Counted from the first letter of the stretch, positions 24,733 to 35,134 are shown. The stretch is 64,000 nt of DNA from Rhodococcus sp. 105337 (GCF_012844225.1 NZ_JABAGQ010000010.1:108636-172635); one strand, 5' to 3'. Notes: generated by a model not told the origin, from the letters alone. Numbers and translations are program-made.

Positions 24733-25863
24733 GTGAACTTGAGCCCGCTCGACGAGTTTCCGATCCATCAGGCACCTGCGCCGTTGACGTGGCCGACCAT
24801 GTCCGATCGAAACTTCTACGACCGGTCGTATTTCAACGTGCTCGATCGGGAGGGCCGCTTCATGGCGCTCACCGGAGTCGGCTACTACCCGCGCCTCGGC
24901 GTGAAAGACGCCTACTTCGTCGTCCGCCGCGGCGATATGCAGACCGCGCTTCACCTCAGTGACGCCATCGACGACGACCGCCTTCACCAGAACGTCAACG
25001 GGTACTGTCTCGAAGTCGTCGAGCCACTGCAGCAGCTGCACCTGACACTGGCACAGACCGAGGGTATTTCCGCAGACCTCACCTGGCGCGGGCTGTTTCC
25101 TGCTGCGCTGGAGAAGCCGCACGAGATGCTCACCGAGCGGCGAGTGACCTTGCAGGCGTGTCGCTTCGCCCAGGTCGGGTCCTGGGAGGGGTGGATCGAC
25201 GTCGACGGCGAACGGCTCGAAGTCGGTCATGACACCAGCGTGGCGAGCCGTGACCGATCGTGGGGGATCAGACCTGTCGGTGAGGCCGAGCCAGCCGGTC
25301 GGCCAGACGCTTCGTTCGCCGGAATGTGGTGGCTCTACCTACCTCTGGCCTTCGACGACTATCAACTCTTCTTGATCCTGCAAGAGGATTCCGACGGCCA
25401 CCGCAGCCTCTACGACTGCACGCGCCGCTGGCGGGACGGGCGCGTCGAACAACTCGACGGAGTGCGCGCCACCATCGACTACCGGACCGGAACCAGGATT
25501 CCCCGGGGCGCCCACGTCGAGTTCATGAACCGTGCAGGGGACCGAATTCAGCTGGATGTCGAATCGAAGTTGTTCGCGCCTATTGCTTTCGGGTCGGGGT
25601 ACGGGGGCGACTCCTCGTGGGCACACGGCAGCTGGAAGGGCGGCCCCTTCGCCGAACGCGTCAGCTTCGACCTCACGGACCCGGAGGTGATGGCCCGAGC
25701 GCCCTTCAGTCTCATCGACCACGTCGGCAAAGCTGTGTGCACCGAAGCCGACGGGACGGTCCGCGAAGGTGCGGGCTTGTTCGAGCACGGTGTGATCGGT
25801 CCGCACCACCCGTCGGGCTTCTCCGACTGGACAGACGTCGCGGATCGGGCGCCGCTTCAGTGA
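24733..25863 (+). CDS. AttH/DUF7065-like lipocalin-fold protein, function unknown
   Basis: A 376-residue soluble protein without membrane segments. Aromatic- and Asp-rich beta motifs (FYDRSYFNVL, GMWWLYLPLAFDDYQLFLIL, SSWAHGSWKG) resemble the AttH/CrtC-like and DUF7064/7065 proteins often encoded in steroid and aromatic catabolic clusters. It could be a hydratase or ligand-binding protein; the assignment is by general resemblance only. The GTG at 24733 follows gaggga. Its stop overlaps the next start by four bases (GTGA). Confidence 0.5.
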   Translation: MNLSPLDEFPIHQAPAPLTWPTMSDRNFYDRSYFNVLDREGRFMALTGVGYYPRLGVKDAYFVVRRGDMQTALHLSDAIDDDRLHQNVNGYCLEVVEPLQQLHLTLAQTEGISADLTWRGLFPAALEKPHEMLTERRVTLQACRFAQVGSWEGWIDVDGERLEVGHDTSVASRDRSWGIRPVGEAEPAGRPDASFAGMWWLYLPLAFDDYQLFLILQEDSDGHRSLYDCTRRWRDGRVEQLDGVRATIDYRTGTRIPRGAHVEFMNRAGDRIQLDVESKLFAPIAFGSGYGGDSSWAHGSWKGGPFAERVSFDLTDPEVMARAPFSLIDHVGKAVCTEADGTVREGAGLFEHGVIGPHHPSGFSDWTDVADRAPLQ

Positions 25864-26864
25864 AGATCATGACAGCCCTGTTCGGGCCCACCGATGCGGT
25901 CGAGCGCGCGCAAGTGCTCCAGGAAGCCGGTGCATCCGGTGTATTCACCTTCGAGGGACCGTTCGACGTGTTCACACCTCTCGTGTTGGCGTCGTCGGTC
26001 AAGGGTCTCGACCTGATGTCGAACGTCGCGATCGCATTCCCCCGCAATCCGATTCAACTTGCCCACCAGGCAAACGATTTGCAACTGCTCAGCGAGGGGC
26101 GCTTCATCCTGGGTCTGGGCACACAGGTGCGGGCGCAGATCGAGAAGCGCTACGGCACACAGTTCGATCATCCGGTCGCGCGAATGAAGGAATTGGTGGG
26201 GGCGTTGCGCGCGATCTTCGCGACGTGGAACGAGGGGGAGCCACTGGACTTCCGCGGTGAGTTCTACCGCCATACCTTGATGACACCGACCTTCGTGCCC
26301 GGACCGAACCCGTTCGGTCCGCCGCCGATCTATCTCGGCGCGCTCGGGCCTCGGCTGACCAAAGCCACCGCAGAAGTGGCCGACGGTCTGTTGGTGATGC
26401 CTTTCGGATCGAAGCGGTTCCTGCACGAGACGACGCTGCCGGCCGTTCGCGACGGGCTGGCGGCTGCCGGCCGCAGCGAGGACGACTTCGAGGTGGTGCC
26501 CGAGGTCATCGTGTCGGTGGGTACCGGACGGGACGACGACCATGCCTCGACCCGGATGCTGCTGGCGTTCTACGGCTCCACCCCGGCCTACCGGCCGGTG
26601 CTCGACGCCCACGGCTGGGGTGATCTGCAACCCGAACTCAACGCAATGTCCAAGCAGGGCCGCTGGCGGGAGATGGCCTCGTTGATCGACGACGACATAC
26701 TGCACACCATCGCCGCGTGCGGAACCCCGAAAGAGGTCGCCGCGCACATCCGTGATCGCGTCGACGGTGTGTCGGACCGGATTTGCCTGTATCAACCGGG
26801 TCCTATCGAGGTCGAGGCGCTCGCCGAAATCGTCGACGCATTGGGGGGATCACCATGCCCCTGA
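25860..26864 (+). CDS. LLM-class F420-dependent oxidoreductase (TIGR03617-like)
   Basis: A 334-residue luciferase-like TIM-barrel enzyme. The N-terminal KIMTALFGPTDAVERAQVLQEAG and GVFTFEGPFDVF, and the central FILGLGTQVRAQIEKRYG, match the F420-dependent subgroup named TIGR03617. Such enzymes reduce or oxygenate carbonyl or polycyclic substrates. The GTG at 25860 overlaps the preceding stop (GTGA), so translation is coupled. Cofactor F420 rather than FMN is inferred from family and organism. Confidence 0.8.
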   Translation: MKIMTALFGPTDAVERAQVLQEAGASGVFTFEGPFDVFTPLVLASSVKGLDLMSNVAIAFPRNPIQLAHQANDLQLLSEGRFILGLGTQVRAQIEKRYGTQFDHPVARMKELVGALRAIFATWNEGEPLDFRGEFYRHTLMTPTFVPGPNPFGPPPIYLGALGPRLTKATAEVADGLLVMPFGSKRFLHETTLPAVRDGLAAAGRSEDDFEVVPEVIVSVGTGRDDDHASTRMLLAFYGSTPAYRPVLDAHGWGDLQPELNAMSKQGRWREMASLIDDDILHTIAACGTPKEVAAHIRDRVDGVSDRICLYQPGPIEVEALAEIVDALGGSPCP

Positions 26865-29233
26865 ACGCAATCGAATTCGACGAGGTCACCGATGACCGCT
26901 ACGGCGGCAAAGCGGCCGGACTCGCGCAGTTGCGCCGCCTCGGACTTCCGGTACCGGTGGGATTCGTCATTGCTGATGCTACCGAGTGGGTCAGCACCGA
27001 TGATGCGGAGGAATGTTTCTCGCGCATGGCCGCAGTCGGTGCTGTACCAGTGGCTGTCAGGTCCTCGGCAGTCGGGGAAGACGGCGACGACCAGTCGTTC
27101 GCCGGACAATACGACACCGTGCTCGGCGTGAACTCCGTCGATGACTTCGCCGCGGCCGTGCAGAGGTGCGCCGCCTCCGTGCGTTCGCGACGCGCCGCGG
27201 CCTACAGCGGGCAACCCACGGCCACCATGCATCTGGTGGTGCAGCAGATGGTGGACGCGCGCGCCGCCGGGGTTGTGTTCACCGCCGATCCGGCGACCGG
27301 CCGGCGCGACCTCACGGTGATCGACGCCGTCGCCGGTCTCGGTGAAGCGCTCGTCGACGGTACGGCGTCCTCAGACCACATCGTCCTGGATTCGGACGGT
27401 AACCCGGCCGTCCGCGATGTCGGTGAGGTGCCGGTCCTGTCGCCGGACGAGGTCGCCGATATCAGGTCCGGCGCCCTGCGTGCTGCGCAACATTGGGGCA
27501 GGCCGATGGATCTCGAGTGGGCGATCGACCGATCCGGCACATTGTGGTGGCTGCAGGCTCGACCGATCACCACCCTGCCCGGCGATTTGGCAGAGATGGA
27601 TTCGCCTCTCGCGGGCGCAGACCACGTATACACGCGTTGCAACATCGGCGAGATGATGCCGGGTGCATTCTGCCCGTTGACCGCATCGGTCTCCGGCTTT
27701 GCCATCGACTACGCGATGCAGATGACGCAGGTGGTGGCGCGGGCACAGCAGAGTTACGAGAAGCCGTGGCTCCAGGTGGGCTACTTCCATGGCCACATGT
27801 TTCTGAACCTGACCGAGGGGACAGCTCTGAGCTCCGGACTCCTGGGTAATTCGTTGGAGCAGTTCTCCACCTCGATCTGCGGGCGGGTGGTTGACGAGCT
27901 GAAGCCGAAACCCCCGAAACCTTTTGTGCACAGGTTGATCAACACGGTCCGGCTCACCACGTATGCGTTGTCCGCCGGCCCCGCGATTCGGCGCCTCGAA
28001 GACCAGATCGCCGCGTTTCAGATCCCGACCAGCGACGACCCACGACGCGTGATGGGCCAGTTGGAATCCGGCGTGCAGCAGTATTGCGACATCACGCTGA
28101 CACATGTGCGGTCGTCATCCCGCGCGGCGGTTGCGGCCAACATTCTCGAAAGTGTTCTGATGAGAAAAGCGGTGAAGAACGGACGAAGCGAGGACGAGGG
28201 TCGTGCCGAGGCAACCCGGCTCATGGCCGGAGCCTCCGATGTCGAGAGTGCGATGATGCTCGTGGAGCTCGACTCGGTGGTACGCGCCATAGCCGCCACC
28301 GAGGGGGTCGCCGAGCAGTTCTCGGCAGCAGAGCCGGACGCCGCGGTCAACGAGCTGCAGTCCACACGAAGCGCCGCAGGCACAGCGTTGCGACAGTTCT
28401 TGACCCGTCACGGTCACCGCGGATACCGCGAGTTGTGCATGCGTGACCCCTCCTGGGCCGAGGATCCTGAAGGCCTGGGCGCGATGATGCAGGTGATGGT
28501 CCGTTCGGCGCTCGATCCGACTCGTCGTGAATCGGGAAGCACCCACGTCGAAGCACCAAGATCCTTCCCCATCAGGTTTCTTGCCCGGTTGGCACAGGGC
28601 GGCGCACGCGGGCGCGAGGAGACGAAATCGAAGATGGCGCTCATGGCGCATGCGCTCAAATTGGGCTACCGCCACCTCGGTGAGGTGCTGGCCGAGACCG
28701 GGCGACTGCCCGACTCGGATCTGGTGTTCTTTTTCGACCGTGCCGAATTGACACGCGTCGTCGGTTCGGAAGACATCACCGGTCTCGTGCAGAACGCGCT
28801 GAAGCGTCGGGAAGCGCTGGCGTTCCAGAACTCTCTCGAGTTCGACGATGTGTCTGTCGGACGACCGACCCCGCTGATCGCCCGGCTTGCGCCAGGGGTC
28901 ACCGGCGATGAGATCGTCGGCCGACCCGCAAGTCGTGGCACTGTGGAAGGGGTTGTGCGGGTGGCGAAATCGATGGTCGATGCGCGCGAGCTGCAGCGGG
29001 GAGAGATCCTCGTGACGCCGGTGACCGACGTCGGGTGGACGCCGTACTTCACCGTCATCGCGGCGCTGGTCACCGACATCGGCAGCTCGGTGTCCCACGG
29101 CGCTGTGGTGGCCCGCGAATACGGCTTGCCCTGCGTCGTGAACACCTTGGTGGCCACCCGAGCGCTCGAGACCGGCGACCGTGTACGCGTGGATGGAGAC
29201 CGAGGTGTGGTCACCCGTCTCGACCAGTCGTGA
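26855..29233 (+). CDS. PEP-synthase/rifampin-phosphotransferase-like dikinase
   Basis: A 792-residue three-part dikinase. The N-terminal ATP-grasp domain (about 1-250) has YGGKAAGLAQL, VRSSAVGEDGDDQSFAGQYD and EWAIDRSGTLWWLQARPIT. A divergent middle domain (about 260-690) probably binds the substrate. The C-terminal swivelling domain carries the phospho-accepting H748 in VSHGAVVAREYGLPCVV. The reaction would be ATP + acceptor + H2O to AMP + phosphoacceptor + Pi, as in PEP synthase, phenylphosphate synthase or Rph. The ATG at 26855 lies 10 bases inside the LLM gene after ggggggat. Confidence 0.75.
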   Translation: MPLNAIEFDEVTDDRYGGKAAGLAQLRRLGLPVPVGFVIADATEWVSTDDAEECFSRMAAVGAVPVAVRSSAVGEDGDDQSFAGQYDTVLGVNSVDDFAAAVQRCAASVRSRRAAAYSGQPTATMHLVVQQMVDARAAGVVFTADPATGRRDLTVIDAVAGLGEALVDGTASSDHIVLDSDGNPAVRDVGEVPVLSPDEVADIRSGALRAAQHWGRPMDLEWAIDRSGTLWWLQARPITTLPGDLAEMDSPLAGADHVYTRCNIGEMMPGAFCPLTASVSGFAIDYAMQMTQVVARAQQSYEKPWLQVGYFHGHMFLNLTEGTALSSGLLGNSLEQFSTSICGRVVDELKPKPPKPFVHRLINTVRLTTYALSAGPAIRRLEDQIAAFQIPTSDDPRRVMGQLESGVQQYCDITLTHVRSSSRAAVAANILESVLMRKAVKNGRSEDEGRAEATRLMAGASDVESAMMLVELDSVVRAIAATEGVAEQFSAAEPDAAVNELQSTRSAAGTALRQFLTRHGHRGYRELCMRDPSWAEDPEGLGAMMQVMVRSALDPTRRESGSTHVEAPRSFPIRFLARLAQGGARGREETKSKMALMAHALKLGYRHLGEVLAETGRLPDSDLVFFFDRAELTRVVGSEDITGLVQNALKRREALAFQNSLEFDDVSVGRPTPLIARLAPGVTGDEIVGRPASRGTVEGVVRVAKSMVDARELQRGEILVTPVTDVGWTPYFTVIAALVTDIGSSVSHGAVVAREYGLPCVVNTLVATRALETGDRVRVDGDRGVVTRLDQS

Positions 29234-29418
29234 TTCGGACGCTGAGCGATCACTCACGACCGAGCCAGAGTCATCGGCATCACGAAAGTTGGTGCACCGG
29301 ACGGTCATAGGTGAGCATGGCGGCAGCGACCTGGTCTGCCGCTGTGTGCGGCAGGGCGGACCCATGTCGTCGAGGACGAGCAGTCGCGCGGGTTCCCCCG
29401 GGTGCACCACACTTTTGC

Positions 29419-29425
29419 TATACAT
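29419..29425 (+). promoter_or_regulatory. -10-like element of the UvrA-like gene
   Basis: TATACAT stands out in the 226-base gap between the dikinase and UvrA-like genes, 34 bases before the ATG at 29460. No good -35 is seen. The rest of the gap holds nothing recognisable. Confidence 0.35.
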
Positions 29426-29459
29426 ACGTTAGGCCCTGGTCGAGGACGGATGGAGACCC

Positions 29460-31856
29460 ATGAGCTCTGCCACGCGAAAAAAGCCCGGTTCGTCCCGGAC
29501 CCACCCCGCCGACAGCCACGACTGGATCCGCGTACACGGCGCACGCGAGAACAATCTTCGGGACATCAGTCTCGAGATACCGAAACGGCGGTTGACCGTG
29601 TTCACGGGTGTCTCGGGCTCCGGAAAGAGTTCGCTGGTGTTCGCCACGATCGCCGCGGAATCGCAGCGGATGATCAACGAGACCTACAGCGCCTTTGTAC
29701 AGGGCTTCATGCCGACCCTGGCGCGACCCGACGTCGACGTGCTCGAGGGCCTGACGACGGCGATCATCGTCGATCAGGAGCGGATGGGTTCCAACCCTCG
29801 TTCCACCGTCGGCACCGCGACCGATGCGAACGCCATGCTGCGCATCCTGTTCAGCCGGCTCGGGAAGCCCCATATCGGCTCGCAGCAGGCGTTCTCCTTC
29901 AACGTCGCCTCCATCAGCGGAGCCGGCGCGGTCACCGTGGAGAAGTCCGGAAAAACGGTGAAGGAACGCCGGAGTTTCACCGTCACCGGCGGCATGTGCC
30001 CGCGCTGCGAAGGCATGGGCACGGTGTCCGACTTCGACCTGACCGCCCTGTACGACGACAGCAAGTCGCTCGAAGAGGGTGCGCTCACCATCCCGGGTTA
30101 CACCATGGACGGCTGGTACGGGCGCATATACCGCGGGTGCGGATTCTTCGATCCGAGCAAACCGATCGCGAAGTTCACGAAGAAGCAACTGAACGATCTG
30201 CTCTACAAGGAACCCACTCGGATCAAGATCGACGGCATCAACGTGACGTTCGAGGGGCTGATCCCGAAGATCCAGAAGTCGTTCCTGTCCAAGGACCGAG
30301 AAGCGATGCAGCCGCACATCCGGGCGTTCGTCGACCGCGCGATCACGTTCCAGACGTGCCCCGAATGCCACGGCACGCGGCTCAACGAAGGAGCCCGATC
30401 GTCGAAGATCGACGGCATCAGCATTGCCGACGCCTGTGCGATGCAGATCAGCGATCTCGCCGAGTGGGTTCGCGGGCTCGACGAACCGTCGGTGGCCCCG
30501 CTCCTGAAGTCGCTGGGCGACACCCTCGATTCCTTCGTCGGGATCGGCCTGGGATACCTCGCCCTCGACCGCCCCGCGGGCACGCTGTCCGGTGGTGAGG
30601 CTCAGCGCACCAAGCTGATTCGTCACCTCGGGTCGTCGCTCACCGATGTCACCTACGTCTTCGACGAACCGACGATCGGCTTGCACCCGCACGACATCGC
30701 ACGGATGAACGACCTGCTGCTGCAACTGCGCGACAAGGGCAACACCGTACTGGTCGTCGAGCACAAACCGGAGGCGATCGCGATCGCCGACCACGTCGTC
30801 GATCTCGGCCCCCGCGCCGGCACAGAAGGCGGCAAGATCGTGTTCGAGGGCACCGTGGAGGAGTTGCGCACGAGCGGCACCCTCACAGGCAAGCACTTCG
30901 ACGACCGCGCGTCGCTGAAACCGTCCGTCCGTACCTCGACGGGCGCCCTCGAGGTGCGCGGCGCCGACACCCACAACCTCCGCGACGTCGACGTCGACAT
31001 ACCCCTCGGAGTGCTCGTCGTGGTGACCGGCGTTGCCGGATCGGGGAAGAGTTCACTGATCAGCGGGTCGGTCGCTCACCGCGACGGGGTGGTCTCGATC
31101 GATCAGGGCGCGATCAAGGGTTCGCGCCGGAGCAACCCGGCGACCTACACCGGACTGCTCGAACCGATCCGTAAGGCGTTCGCCAAGGCGAACGGCGTCA
31201 AACCGGGCTTGTTCAGTGCCAATTCCGAAGGGGCATGCCCCAACTGCAACGGTGCCGGAGTCGTGTACTCGGACCTGGCGATGATGGCCGGAGTAGCGGC
31301 CCCCTGCGAGGTGTGCGACGGCAAGCGGTTCATGGCGGAGGTGCTCGAGTACAAGTTCGGCGGCAAGGACATCGACGAGGTGCTCACGATGTCGGTCGCG
31401 CAGGCCGAGGAGTTCTTCGGTGGTGGCGCGAACGGCTCGTCGCTCCCGGCAGCGCACAAGATTCTCAGGCGTCTCGCGGACGTCGGTCTCGGCTACATCA
31501 AGATCGGTCAGCCGCTCACCACACTGTCCGGCGGCGAACGCCAGCGACTCAAGCTCGCGACCCACATGGGCGAAAAGGGCGACGTCTACATCCTGGACGA
31601 GCCCACGTCGGGCCTGCACCTCGCCGATGTCGAGAACTTGCTGGGCCTGCTCGACAGGCTCGTGGACTCCGGAAAATCGGTCGTGGTCATCGAGCACCAC
31701 CAGGCGGTGATGGCCCATGCCGACTGGATCATCGATCTCGGTCCCGGTGCAGGCCACGACGGCGGCCGCATCGTCTTCGAGGGCACACCACGCGAACTCG
31801 TCGACGACCGCTCGACGCTCACCGGCAAGCACCTTGCGGAGTACGTCGGTGCGTGA
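29460..31856 (+). CDS. UvrA-like ABC ATPase (DrrC/UvrA2 type)
   Basis: A 798-residue protein with two UvrA-type ATPase halves. Walker A motifs are GVSGSGKSS (about 50) and GVAGSGKSS (about 523). Signatures are [11 protein letters not shown] and [11 protein letters not shown]. Zinc-finger half-sites [16 protein letters not shown] and [16 protein letters not shown] are present. At 798 residues it is shorter than UvrA (about 950) and lacks the UvrB-binding region, as in the UvrA2/DrrC subgroup linked to DNA-intercalator tolerance. Function is by analogy. Confidence 0.85.
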   Translation: MSSATRKKPGSSRTHPADSHDWIRVHGARENNLRDISLEIPKRRLTVFTGVSGSGKSSLVFATIAAESQRMINETYSAFVQGFMPTLARPDVDVLEGLTTAIIVDQERMGSNPRSTVGTATDANAMLRILFSRLGKPHIGSQQAFSFNVASISGAGAVTVEKSGKTVKERRSFTVTGGMCPRCEGMGTVSDFDLTALYDDSKSLEEGALTIPGYTMDGWYGRIYRGCGFFDPSKPIAKFTKKQLNDLLYKEPTRIKIDGINVTFEGLIPKIQKSFLSKDREAMQPHIRAFVDRAITFQTCPECHGTRLNEGARSSKIDGISIADACAMQISDLAEWVRGLDEPSVAPLLKSLGDTLDSFVGIGLGYLALDRPAGTLSGGEAQRTKLIRHLGSSLTDVTYVFDEPTIGLHPHDIARMNDLLLQLRDKGNTVLVVEHKPEAIAIADHVVDLGPRAGTEGGKIVFEGTVEELRTSGTLTGKHFDDRASLKPSVRTSTGALEVRGADTHNLRDVDVDIPLGVLVVVTGVAGSGKSSLISGSVAHRDGVVSIDQGAIKGSRRSNPATYTGLLEPIRKAFAKANGVKPGLFSANSEGACPNCNGAGVVYSDLAMMAGVAAPCEVCDGKRFMAEVLEYKFGGKDIDEVLTMSVAQAEEFFGGGANGSSLPAAHKILRRLADVGLGYIKIGQPLTTLSGGERQRLKLATHMGEKGDVYILDEPTSGLHLADVENLLGLLDRLVDSGKSVVVIEHHQAVMAHADWIIDLGPGAGHDGGRIVFEGTPRELVDDRSTLTGKHLAEYVGA

Positions 31857-31877
31857 GACCGGCTGCGGCCGTGCGGT

Positions 31878-31970
31878 TCACTCCTCCTGCCGGAACCGGA
31901 CTGCGAGTTCGCTGCGTGGGCGGATGCCGAAGTTCGGGTAGACGCGAGTGAGGTGGTCTGCGGGGTCATT
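31878..31970 (-). pseudogene. remnant of a LuxR-type regulator (C-terminal helix-turn-helix tail)
   Basis: On the minus strand, about 28 codons ending at TGA 31878-31880 read [20 protein letters not shown] and on to LAVRFRQEE. This matches the last helices of a LuxR/NarL DNA-binding domain, where HLTRVYxxFGVRSRTELA is typical. Upstream codons no longer resemble a regulator and run into the opposite-strand phosphodiesterase gene, so only the tail of a former gene is left. Confidence 0.55.
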
Positions 31971-32009
31971 GCATCTGCCGCCACGACGACGACAGGACAT
32001 ACTCGGACC

Positions 32010-33146
32010 ATGACTCTCCCGCTGCGCGATGTCTACGCCGAACCCACGCTCGCCGACGTGATCCCGTCGGTACTCGCGTCCGCGGGGGTTCCCGGTGAAC
32101 GCAACCGCCTCGGCCTCACGGACAGCGCGCACACGGTCGTCCTGCTGGTCGACGGTATGGGATGGGAACTGCTGCGGCGCAACAGGAACACGGCGCCGTA
32201 TCTCACCGACCTTCCCGGTCGGCCGATCCGTGCCGGATTCCCCACCACGACCGCGGCGAGCATCGCGTCGCTCGGCACCGGATTGCCGTCCGGGCGCCAC
32301 GGCATCACCGGATACCAGTCGTACGTCGAGGAAGCCGAGACCGCGGTCAACTGGCTGAGCTGGACGGCGGCGGGGACCTCCCTCGATCAACGCGACACGC
32401 TCGTGCCCGAACAGGTCCAGCCCCATCCCACGGCCTTCGAACGCGGAGACGCTGCGGGGCTGGCCGTGACGACCGTCGTTCCCAGGGCGTTCGACGGCAG
32501 CGGGCTGACCCGGGCAGTCCTGCGTGGTGGCAGATTCGTCGGGGTGTCCGCCTACGGTGACCTGCTGGCGGAGGTCGTCGCGGCCGCACGCGCCGGTGAG
32601 CGGAACCTCGTGTACTGCTATCTCTCGGAAGTGGACACGCTCGGACACGTCTACGGGCCCGACTCCCAGGCGTGGCTGGCGCAACTGACCGTCGTGGACC
32701 GCTTCGTGGAACAACTCGCCGGCGCTTTGCCGGACGGAACCCGATTGCTCGTCACGGCGGACCACGGCATGGTCGATTCCTCTCGCGGCCGCCGCGTCGA
32801 TTTCGACCGTCATCGCGGTCTCGAGGAGGACGTCGACGTCGTCGCCGGTGAGCCGCGGTGCCGGCACATTCACACGGGGCGCGTAGACCGGGTCCTCGAA
32901 CGGTGGGCGAACGAACTCGGCGACGACTTCTGGGTCGGCACCCGCGACGAAGTACTGTCGGCGGGACTGTTCGGGCCCGACCCGGACCCTTCCGTCACCG
33001 GCCGCATCGGGGACATCGTCGTGATCGGCCGTGACGAGGCGACCGTGATCCGTTCCCACGGCGAGCGGATGCTCTCAGCGCTGCCCGGCCAGCACGGCGC
33101 ACTCACCGCTGACGAACTTCTCGTACCTCTTCTCCAGGTCCGGTAA
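32010..33146 (+). CDS. alkaline-phosphatase-superfamily nucleotide pyrophosphatase/phosphodiesterase
   Basis: A 378-residue member of the alkaline phosphatase superfamily (NPP-like, Pfam Phosphodiest). Metal and nucleophile sites are [10 protein letters not shown] (first Asp), [19 protein letters not shown] (nucleophile Thr), [11 protein letters not shown] and [10 protein letters not shown]. It would hydrolyse phosphodiester or pyrophosphate bonds. No signal peptide is visible, so it is probably cytoplasmic. The ATG at 32010 begins the domain; the frame back to 31953 crosses the LuxR remnant. Confidence 0.85.
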   Translation: MTLPLRDVYAEPTLADVIPSVLASAGVPGERNRLGLTDSAHTVVLLVDGMGWELLRRNRNTAPYLTDLPGRPIRAGFPTTTAASIASLGTGLPSGRHGITGYQSYVEEAETAVNWLSWTAAGTSLDQRDTLVPEQVQPHPTAFERGDAAGLAVTTVVPRAFDGSGLTRAVLRGGRFVGVSAYGDLLAEVVAAARAGERNLVYCYLSEVDTLGHVYGPDSQAWLAQLTVVDRFVEQLAGALPDGTRLLVTADHGMVDSSRGRRVDFDRHRGLEEDVDVVAGEPRCRHIHTGRVDRVLERWANELGDDFWVGTRDEVLSAGLFGPDPDPSVTGRIGDIVVIGRDEATVIRSHGERMLSALPGQHGALTADELLVPLLQVR

Positions 33147-33186
33147 CGCCGCCGCACTCGGGCGGTGTGCCATTTACTGTGTTCTC

Positions 33187-34161
33187 ATGCGCACTTCCGC
33201 TCCGGTCACGTGGCACGAACGCACGAGCAGGATCGCATTGATCGTCCTGTGGGTTGCCCGACTTCTGTTCAAGCCCGTGCTCACCCTCTGGCCCAGCAAC
33301 GATTTCGGGATCGCTGTGCTCGGGCGGCTGTCCTGGCTCGTCGACAAGGTCACTCCGACACCGAGAAATGTCCATGTCACGGAGACCGAGCTGGGCGGTG
33401 TCCCGGCGGAGCAGATTATGTCGCCGAAACCCGTGGACGATCCGCTCGAGGACGCCACTATCCTGTACTTCCACGGCGGCGGATTCATCTTCTGCGGACC
33501 GTCCACCCACCGGCAACTGTGCGTGCAACTAGCGCTCGAATCGGGTGCACCGGTGTATTCGATGGACTACCGACAGGTTCCGGTCGTGCCTGTTGCGGGA
33601 TCGGTGCAGGACGCGATGAGCGCGTACGAGGCACTGCTCGGCATCGCGGACGACCCGACGCGCATCATCGTGGGAGGAGACTCCGCCGGTGGGTACCTGG
33701 CTGCGAAGGTGGCCGAGATCGCGGCACGTCGCGGACTTCAGCGGCCGGCGGCGGTCATCGGGTATTCGCCACTGCTGAATCTCGATCTCGGCGATCACGA
33801 CCGGGCCTACATGGCCAGGGATGCGTATCTGCCGATCAAGGCGCTCGACAAACTACGCCCTCGGTGGATCGGGGAGGACGCGATCGAGGGAGAAATGAAC
33901 CCGGTCGACGCCGACCCCGCACTGTTTCCGCCGATGTTTCTCTGTGCGGCCGAATACGAACTCACCCGCCCCGACGTCGAGATCATGACGCACCGCCTCG
34001 CCGAGGCGGGTCGCGTGGTCGAAACCCACCTGTGGCGCGGGCAGGTCCATGCGTGGCCGGTTCTTGCGCGCGCCTTGCCCGAAGCCCTGGAACTCATCAC
34101 GCTCAGCATTGCGTTCGCACGCCGCGCCGTCGTGGCGCTGGACGACGGTCGCGCCGCCTGA
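33187..34161 (+). CDS. HSL-type alpha/beta hydrolase (esterase/lipase)
   Basis: A 324-residue esterase of the hormone-sensitive-lipase family. It has HGGG at 96-99 as oxyanion hole and the nucleophile elbow GDSAGG with S166. A late Asp lies in ELTRPDVEIM and the His in GQVHAWPV. The first ~35 residues include a hydrophobic helix, so it may be membrane-associated, as in LipF/Nlh-type mycobacterial esterases. The ATG at 33187 is 40 bases after the phosphodiesterase stop. Confidence 0.85.
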   Translation: MRTSAPVTWHERTSRIALIVLWVARLLFKPVLTLWPSNDFGIAVLGRLSWLVDKVTPTPRNVHVTETELGGVPAEQIMSPKPVDDPLEDATILYFHGGGFIFCGPSTHRQLCVQLALESGAPVYSMDYRQVPVVPVAGSVQDAMSAYEALLGIADDPTRIIVGGDSAGGYLAAKVAEIAARRGLQRPAAVIGYSPLLNLDLGDHDRAYMARDAYLPIKALDKLRPRWIGEDAIEGEMNPVDADPALFPPMFLCAAEYELTRPDVEIMTHRLAEAGRVVETHLWRGQVHAWPVLARALPEALELITLSIAFARRAVVALDDGRAA

Positions 34162-34168
34162 ACGCAGG

Positions 34169-35020
34169 CTAGTGCTTCGTCGTCTTCAGGAGACGTGGCT
34201 GCAACCATTCGACGAGATCGCCGAGCACACGGTCGTTCTCGGGTTCGTTGAACACCTCGTGGAACAACCCGTCGTACAACTTCGACGTCAGGTCCTCCGA
34301 TCCGGCATGGTCCACAACCACGCGTGCCCCCGCGGGGTCGGCCAATGTGTCGGCGGAGCCGTGAAGCACGAGCAGCGGCAACGTCAGGCCGGGCAGACGC
34401 TCCGCGACACTCTCCTCGTTGAGCACGAGGACCCGCGCGAGGCCGGCGGGCACCAAACCGTGATGCACGAGAGGATCCGCGTCGTATGCGGCGACCACCG
34501 CGGGATCGCGCGACACCGCTGCGCTGTCGAGTTTCTGCACCGGTACAGCAGGGAGAATCCGACCGATCAGCTTTCCGAGTTCCACAACGAGCTTCGGCGT
34601 GCCGGACGTGACCACGAGCGCCGGTCCGGACAGCACCAGTCCGGTGAGCCGGTCCTGGTGATCGAGTGCGTACGCGAGTGCGATCGCGCCGCCCATGGAA
34701 TGGCCGAGGAGGAACGTCGGCAGGCCGGGATGGGCCGCGGTCGCGATGTCGAACAGTGCGTCGAGGTCGTCGGTGAAGTCGTTCATGGTGCGCGCGTGCA
34801 GTCGCTTGCCGCCGGATCGGCCGTGTCCCCGATGGTCCGGTGCGTACACCACGATGCCGAGTTCGGTGAGCCGTTCGGCGACGTGGTCGTAGCGACGGGC
34901 ATGCTCACCGAGGCCGTGCGCCAGGACGAGCAGCGCGGTGGGTTCACCGTCCGGCGACCACACGTCGTACACGATTCGAGTGCCGTTTCCGCCGGTGAAC
35001 GAGGACTCGCGGTGCTGCAT
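34169..35020 (-). CDS. monoacylglycerol lipase-like alpha/beta hydrolase
   Basis: A 283-residue hydrolase close to the monoglyceride lipase family (Rv0183-like). It has HGLGEH at 35-40, the PDHRGHGRSGG cap entry and GHSMGG with S108. The catalytic Asp is D224 (HGSADTLAD) and the His H254 (LFHEVFNE). It would release fatty acid from monoacylglycerols. The ATG at 35020 directly follows aggagacccc and is preferred to 35098. It converges on the HSL esterase with a 7-base gap. Confidence 0.85.
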   Translation of the reverse strand: MQHRESSFTGGNGTRIVYDVWSPDGEPTALLVLAHGLGEHARRYDHVAERLTELGIVVYAPDHRGHGRSGGKRLHARTMNDFTDDLDALFDIATAAHPGLPTFLLGHSMGGAIALAYALDHQDRLTGLVLSGPALVVTSGTPKLVVELGKLIGRILPAVPVQKLDSAAVSRDPAVVAAYDADPLVHHGLVPAGLARVLVLNEESVAERLPGLTLPLLVLHGSADTLADPAGARVVVDHAGSEDLTSKLYDGLFHEVFNEPENDRVLGDLVEWLQPRLLKTTKH

Positions 35021-35134
35021 GGGGTCTCCTGCCGGATGGTCGACGTGGGGGCCATCGCATCCTTGCACGTGTGTGGCTCGCGTCTCGGGACTCGCCACGG
35101 ATGAAACGGAGTTACCGGTCGGGAATCAATCCGA

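Noticed and set aside
26855..29233. Rifampin phosphotransferase (rph) as a firm name
   Set aside because: Domain order is shared, but the N-terminus differs from Rph as I know it, the middle domain is not recognisable and the operon context suggests metabolism.
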